DNA of 64,000 nucleotides from Alphaproteobacteria bacterium HGW-Alphaproteobacteria-18 (GTDB lineage: Bacteria > Pseudomonadota > Alphaproteobacteria > Caulobacterales > Hyphomonadaceae). The notes beneath the pieces are model-generated. The model made no database searches. It was not told where the DNA came from and saw only the letters and a list, made by a program, of their open reading frames with translations. The first letter of the stretch is position 1; the number at the start of each line of letters is the position of its first letter. This document shows positions 60,396-64,000 of the stretch, one piece after another. The stretch lies in the NCBI GenBank assembly GCA_002841155.1, contig PHEH01000004.1, positions 1 to 64,000 on the forward strand, given 5' to 3'. The position numbers and the translations under genes are program-made.

Positions 60396-60405
60396 GTGGC
60401 CCAGA

Positions 60406-61878
60406 TTACCACCAGCGATCCGGCTTGGCCACAAAGCCAGCTGCATCTTCCAGCGCGCCGCCCACCCGGAAACAGGCCGTCTCGTCCAGCGCCTTGCCGA
60501 TCACCTGCAGGCCAAGGGGCAATCCGCTCGCTGAAAGCCCGGCCGGAACCGAGATGCCCGGCAGGCCGGCAAGGTTTGCCGTCACGGTGAACACATCCAT
60601 CAGATACATCTCAAGCGGGTCGCCCGACTTTTCACCAAACGCAAAAGCGGTCGACGGACAGGCCGGTGTCAGGATCGCGTCGCACGTCTCGAAGGCGTCG
60701 ACGAAATCCTGGAAAATCTTGGCACGGACCTTCTGCGCCCGGAGGTAATAGGCATCGTAATAGCCCGAGGAGAGCACATAGGTGCCGATCATCAGGCGGC
60801 GTTGCACTTCCTTGCCGAAGCCGCTGGCGCGGGAGGCTTCATAAGTCTGCGTCAGGTTATTGCCTTCCACGCGCGCGCCATAGCGCATGCCATCATAGCG
60901 GGCGAGGTTGGACGAGGCTTCTGCCGGAGCGACGATGTAATAGGCCGGCAAGGCATATTTCGTGTGCGGCAGGGAGATGTCGACGATCTCGGCGCCGGCC
61001 GCCTTCAGCCAGGCAATGCCCTGCTGCCACAGCGCGTCGATCTCTTCAGAGAGCCCTTCAATCCGGTATTCCTTCGGAATGCCGATCTTCATGCCTTTGA
61101 CACCCTTGCGCACATCGGCGCGCCAGTCAGGCGTTTCGATATTCAGCGAGGTGGAATCCTTGGGATCATGGCTGCACATGATTTCCAGAAGGAGGGCTGA
61201 GTCCTCCACCGTCTTGGCAATGGGGCCGGCCTGATCCAGCGAGGAGGCGAACGCCACCATGCCATAACGGCTGGCGCGGCCATAGGTTGGCTTGATGCCG
61301 ACCGTGCCGGTGAAGGAGGCAGGCTGGCGGATCGAGCCGCCGGTGTCGGACGCCGTCGCTGCCAGGCAGAGATTGCCCGAAACCGCCGCCGCCGAGCCGC
61401 CTGAGGAACCGCCCGGTGTCAGCCCAGCATTGTCGCCCTTGCGGCGCCAGGGATTGATCGGCGGGCCAAAGCGCGAGGTCTCGTTGGACGAGCCCATGGC
61501 GAACTCGTCCATGTTGAGCTTGCCCAGCATGACGGCGCCTTCATCCCAGAGGTTCTGGGTAACAGTGGACTCATAGGTCGGCGTGAATTCGCCCAGAATG
61601 TTCGAACAAGCGGTCGTGCGTACGCCCTTGGTGCAATAGAGATCCTTGATGCCCAGCGGCGCGCCTTCCAGCCGGCCGCCCTCGCCCTTGGCGATGCGGG
61701 CATCGGAGGCCTTGGCCATTTCCATGGCCTTTTCCGGCGTCTCGACGACATACGCATTCAGGATGCGCGCCTTTTCCATCGCCTGGAGAAATGCCCCTGT
61801 GATCTCGGCAGAGGAAAACTGCTTGGATTTCAGGCCATCGAGCGCGGCAGCAAGGGTCAGGTCGGTCAGGTCGGTCAT
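60406..61878 (-). CDS. gatA: Asp/Glu-tRNA amidotransferase subunit A
   Basis: The 490-residue amidase supplies ammonia from glutamine to GatB. The Ser-cisSer-Lys triad is visible: the Lys in [21 protein letters not shown] and the serines in [48 protein letters not shown]-type and [29 protein letters not shown] segments are normal. gatC, usually just upstream, is not present: the 138 bp before the ATG hold no gatC-like frame. gatC must lie elsewhere in the genome. Confidence 0.96.
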   Translation of the reverse strand: MTDLTDLTLAAALDGLKSKQFSSAEITGAFLQAMEKARILNAYVVETPEKAMEMAKASDARIAKGEGGRLEGAPLGIKDLYCTKGVRTTACSNILGEFTPTYESTVTQNLWDEGAVMLGKLNMDEFAMGSSNETSRFGPPINPWRRKGDNAGLTPGGSSGGSAAAVSGNLCLAATASDTGGSIRQPASFTGTVGIKPTYGRASRYGMVAFASSLDQAGPIAKTVEDSALLLEIMCSHDPKDSTSLNIETPDWRADVRKGVKGMKIGIPKEYRIEGLSEEIDALWQQGIAWLKAAGAEIVDISLPHTKYALPAYYIVAPAEASSNLARYDGMRYGARVEGNNLTQTYEASRASGFGKEVQRRLMIGTYVLSSGYYDAYYLRAQKVRAKIFQDFVDAFETCDAILTPACPSTAFAFGEKSGDPLEMYLMDVFTVTANLAGLPGISVPAGLSASGLPLGLQVIGKALDETACFRVGGALEDAAGFVAKPDRWW

Positions 61879-62016
61879 CGGGAAATCCCATAGAGAATAA
61901 CCTCCGCCTGCTAGGCCCCAACGCCCGAAAGTTCAAGTGTCCGTGAGGCCGCTTGCTGCGGTTGCGGGGCGGGTGCAAGCTGGGCTCATGCCTCACTGCT
62001 ACATCCGGAGCATTCC

Positions 62017-62454
62017 ATGTTGAAGCCTGCTGCCTTCCTTGCCGCCGCCATTGTGCTGGCGTCCTGCACCTCGATGCCCGGTAAGCCTGTGCCTCGCGGC
62101 ATAGCCGCCTATGAGGGCGATCCCCGCCTCGGTGAGCCGGCCAACAGCATCTGCTTTGCCTCGACCATTGACGGCTTCAGCGCCAACAAGGATCGCACGG
62201 TCATCCTTCGCGATGGCCGCAAGGAATACCTGGTTGAAGTGCTCGGCGCCTGCCCGGAACTGGAATTTGCCCAGGCCATCGGGATCGACGCGCGCACCAG
62301 CTGCCTGACCCGCAGCGACGCCCTGATCGTCTCAAGCTCCCTGATGGGCCAAACCACAACCGTTGGGCCCAATCGCTGCCTGATCAAGGATATCTACACC
62401 TGGAACTCAAAGGCTGAGGCCAAAGAAGACGCTGAAGCGGCCCCTGCCGAATAA
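62017..62454 (+). CDS. DUF6491-type lipoprotein
   Basis: The 145-residue product has a lipoprotein signal with lipobox LASC (MLKPAAFLAAAIVLASCTSM), so it should be acylated at Cys17. The mature part has four more Cys, in NSICFAST, GACPEL, TSCLTRS and NRCLIKD, likely in two disulfides, as in DUF6491 proteins. The C-terminus is Glu/Ala-rich. The function is unknown. It is divergent from gatA and probably has its own promoter. Confidence 0.75.
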   Translation: MLKPAAFLAAAIVLASCTSMPGKPVPRGIAAYEGDPRLGEPANSICFASTIDGFSANKDRTVILRDGRKEYLVEVLGACPELEFAQAIGIDARTSCLTRSDALIVSSSLMGQTTTVGPNRCLIKDIYTWNSKAEAKEDAEAAPAE

Positions 62455-62499
62455 TTTTCCCGGCCGGCCCGATGGCATGCGCCGCGCGGCGTGCTAGCT

Positions 62500-62892
62500 A
62501 TGCCCCTTATGGTCACATCATCTGGGGGCACGCGCGTCGAGGTCAAAACCTCGCCCCTTCACGGACGCGGATTGTTTGCTTCAACGGATATTCCGGCCGG
62601 CGCGTTGCTTGGCGTCTACCCGCTGCTGATCCTGTCTCACGAAGACATTGAGCAGCTGAAGCCTACCCGGCTCTACCACTATGTTTTCTACGTCGATGAG
62701 CGCGAGGACGGCGCCGTGCGTGCCGCAGTCGCCTTCGGCAAGATCTCCATGTGCAATCACAGCCCTGACGCCAACGCAGACTTCTACGTTGACGCAGACG
62801 CAGAAACCGTCACCCTGACCTCGCGTGTCGCCTTGAAAACAGGCGATGAAATTCTCATTGATTACGAAGACTTTGCTGACGAGGCGCTTTGA
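62500..62892 (+). CDS. SET domain protein
   Basis: About 130 residues. I use the ATG at 62500; another in-frame ATG is three codons later, and no strong ribosome site decides between them. It is almost only a SET domain: TSPLHGRGLFASTDIPAGALLGVYPLL, SMCNHSPDANADFYVDADA and KTGDEILIDYEDF match the SAM-binding and catalytic NHS/Tyr motifs of lysine methyltransferases. There is no pre-SET or post-SET zinc cluster. The bacterial substrate is unknown; ribosomal or other protein lysines are possible. Confidence 0.82.
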   Translation: MPLMVTSSGGTRVEVKTSPLHGRGLFASTDIPAGALLGVYPLLILSHEDIEQLKPTRLYHYVFYVDEREDGAVRAAVAFGKISMCNHSPDANADFYVDADAETVTLTSRVALKTGDEILIDYEDFADEAL

Positions 62893-62940
62893 GCCCCGCA
62901 GCTGGCCACACGGCCGATCAAAAAAATTGGAGGAAAACAC

Positions 62941-64000
62941 ATGAGCCAGACCGTTCCCGCTACCGGCCTGCAACTGCGCAGCCTTGTCACCAAAGACGGC
63001 AAGCTGGAGCTTTCGCTCGCCGAAGTCGCTGTGCCCGAGCCCGGCCCGGATGATGTGGTGATCCAGATCGAGGCGACCCCGATCAACCCGTCCGATCTCG
63101 GCCTCCTCGTCGGCGGCGCCGATATGAGCACGGCGAAAGCCTCCGGGACCAAGGATCGCCCGGTCATCACCGCCGATGTGCCCCCGCCTGCCCTGCGCGC
63201 GATGGCCGCGCGGCTCGACCTCTCCATGCCCGTCGGCAATGAGGGCGCCGGTATCGTCGTGAAGGCTGGCTCATCGCCCACCGCTCAGGCCCTGCTCGGC
63301 AAGCGCGTGACCGGTCTTGGCGGCGAGATGTATGCCCAGTACCGGATGCTGAATGTGGCGCAGGTGATGGAGCTGCCCGCTGGCGCCACCTCGCGTGATG
63401 GCGCCTCCTGCTTCGTCAATCCGCTGACAGCGCTCTCCTTTGTGGAGACCATGCGCGCTGAAGGTCGCAAGGGCATCGTCCACACAGCGGCCGCCTCAAA
63501 CCTTGGCCAGATGCTGGTGAAGATCTGCCAGAAGGACAATGTCCCGCTGGTCAACATCGTCCGCAAGAAGGAGCAGGCCGATCTCCTGAAAGGCCTCGGC
63601 GCGAAATACATCGTCGATTCGACCTCGCCGAACTTCATGGAAGAACTGATTGTCGCCCTGGCCGAAACCGACACGACACTCGGCTTTGACGCCATCGGCG
63701 GCGGCCCGCTCGCCGGCCAGCTGCTGATCGCCATGGAAGCGGCCGCGAGCCGCAAGATGAAAGAGTTCAGCCGCTATGGCTCGGGCCAGGAAACGCAGGT
63801 CTATATCTATGGCCGGCTCGACATGTCGCCGACCCTGGTGCCGCCCGGCGTGGGCTTTGCCTGGAACCTGTCGGGCTACCTGCTGACACCTTTCCTGCAA
63901 AAGGCAGGCGCCGAGGTGCGCGCCAAGATGCGTCAGCGCGTGATGGACGAACTGACCACCACCTTCGCCAGCCACTACACCGCCGAAATCTCACTCGCCG
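62941..64000 (+). CDS. Zinc-binding-dehydrogenase-type MDR oxidoreductase (cut by window end)
   Basis: The frame opens with GGAGG 8 bases before the ATG and runs off the window, so it is absent from the track. The visible 353 residues begin MSQTVPATGLQLRSLVTKDG. GroES-like sequence (VVIQIEATPINPSDLGLLVGG, VGNEGAGIVVKAGSSPTAQAL) and the Rossmann part (GRKGIVHTAAASNLGQMLVKICQ, FDAIGGGPLAGQLLIAMEAA) place it in the medium-chain dehydrogenase family. Zinc ligands are not obvious. A long insertion around residues 60-90 is unusual. The substrate is unknown. Confidence 0.82.
   Translation, partial: MSQTVPATGLQLRSLVTKDGKLELSLAEVAVPEPGPDDVVIQIEATPINPSDLGLLVGGADMSTAKASGTKDRPVITADVPPPALRAMAARLDLSMPVGNEGAGIVVKAGSSPTAQALLGKRVTGLGGEMYAQYRMLNVAQVMELPAGATSRDGASCFVNPLTALSFVETMRAEGRKGIVHTAAASNLGQMLVKICQKDNVPLVNIVRKKEQADLLKGLGAKYIVDSTSPNFMEELIVALAETDTTLGFDAIGGGPLAGQLLIAMEAAASRKMKEFSRYGSGQETQVYIYGRLDMSPTLVPPGVGFAWNLSGYLLTPFLQKAGAEVRAKMRQRVMDELTTTFASHYTAEISLA

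Overview
The window looks like a chromosome segment of an alphaproteobacterium of the Caulobacterales/Hyphomonadaceae type (Hyphomonas-like). I base this on GC-rich codon use, a divK-pleD cell-cycle operon, an HdaA-type DnaA regulator, a holdfast-like hfsA/hfsB pair, an NDUFA12-MlaD-DUF2155 cluster next to accB-accC-aat, and GatA/GatB. The genus is an inference; no rRNA is present to settle it.

Layout. Positions 1-4080 are the right-hand end of an integrative conjugative element: the tail of trbI, DUF2274 and DUF736 genes, an AbiEi/AbiEii type IV toxin-antitoxin pair, and a tyrosine integrase abutting the 3' end of tRNA-Ser(GCT). From 4.4 to 13 kb come an hfsB/hfsA-like polysaccharide export pair, an isopenicillin-N-synthase-like oxygenase, a DegT-type aminotransferase, a secreted PepA-family peptidase, a HAD phosphatase, a compact DUF559 cassette bounded by inverted repeats, and thiG/thiS. 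From 13 to 20 kb lie aroQ, accB-accC-aat, the DUF2155-mlaD-NDUFA12 operon on the other strand, and a 750-residue protein that resembles the C-terminal half of a B12-dependent ribonucleotide reductase without its catalytic motifs.

From 20 to 35 kb there are a pentapeptide-repeat protein, aspS (with a low-GC patch in its GAD domain), rnd, the ppk-ppx pair, hdaA, a DUF2066 protein, purM-purN, an MDR oxidoreductase, two small membrane proteins, ndk and yjdM. From 35 to 46 kb there are holC-pepA, several palindromic repeats, a chemoreceptor lodged between pepA and lptF with a 67-bp direct repeat at each side, lptF-lptG, topA and two small secreted proteins. From 46 to 64 kb there are rnr, a NUDIX gene, rpmG, an MFS transporter, pleD/divK, dinB, a run of small metabolic genes (RidA, GDPD, COG3146, DUF2007, HIT), gatB, gatA, a lipoprotein, a SET protein and a cut-off MDR gene.

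Most of the window is core housekeeping. The parts most likely to repay attention are: two intergenic arrays with TGTCC repeated at almost exactly 10 bp; the DUF559 gene boxed by inverted repeats; the decayed NrdJ-like protein; a 120-bp palindrome able to form a four-armed structure; the split pepA/lptF intergenic region; and the atypical aspS patch. All start-site changes relative to the ORF track were made by reading codons and ribosome-binding sites, because many track starts are TTG or GTG.
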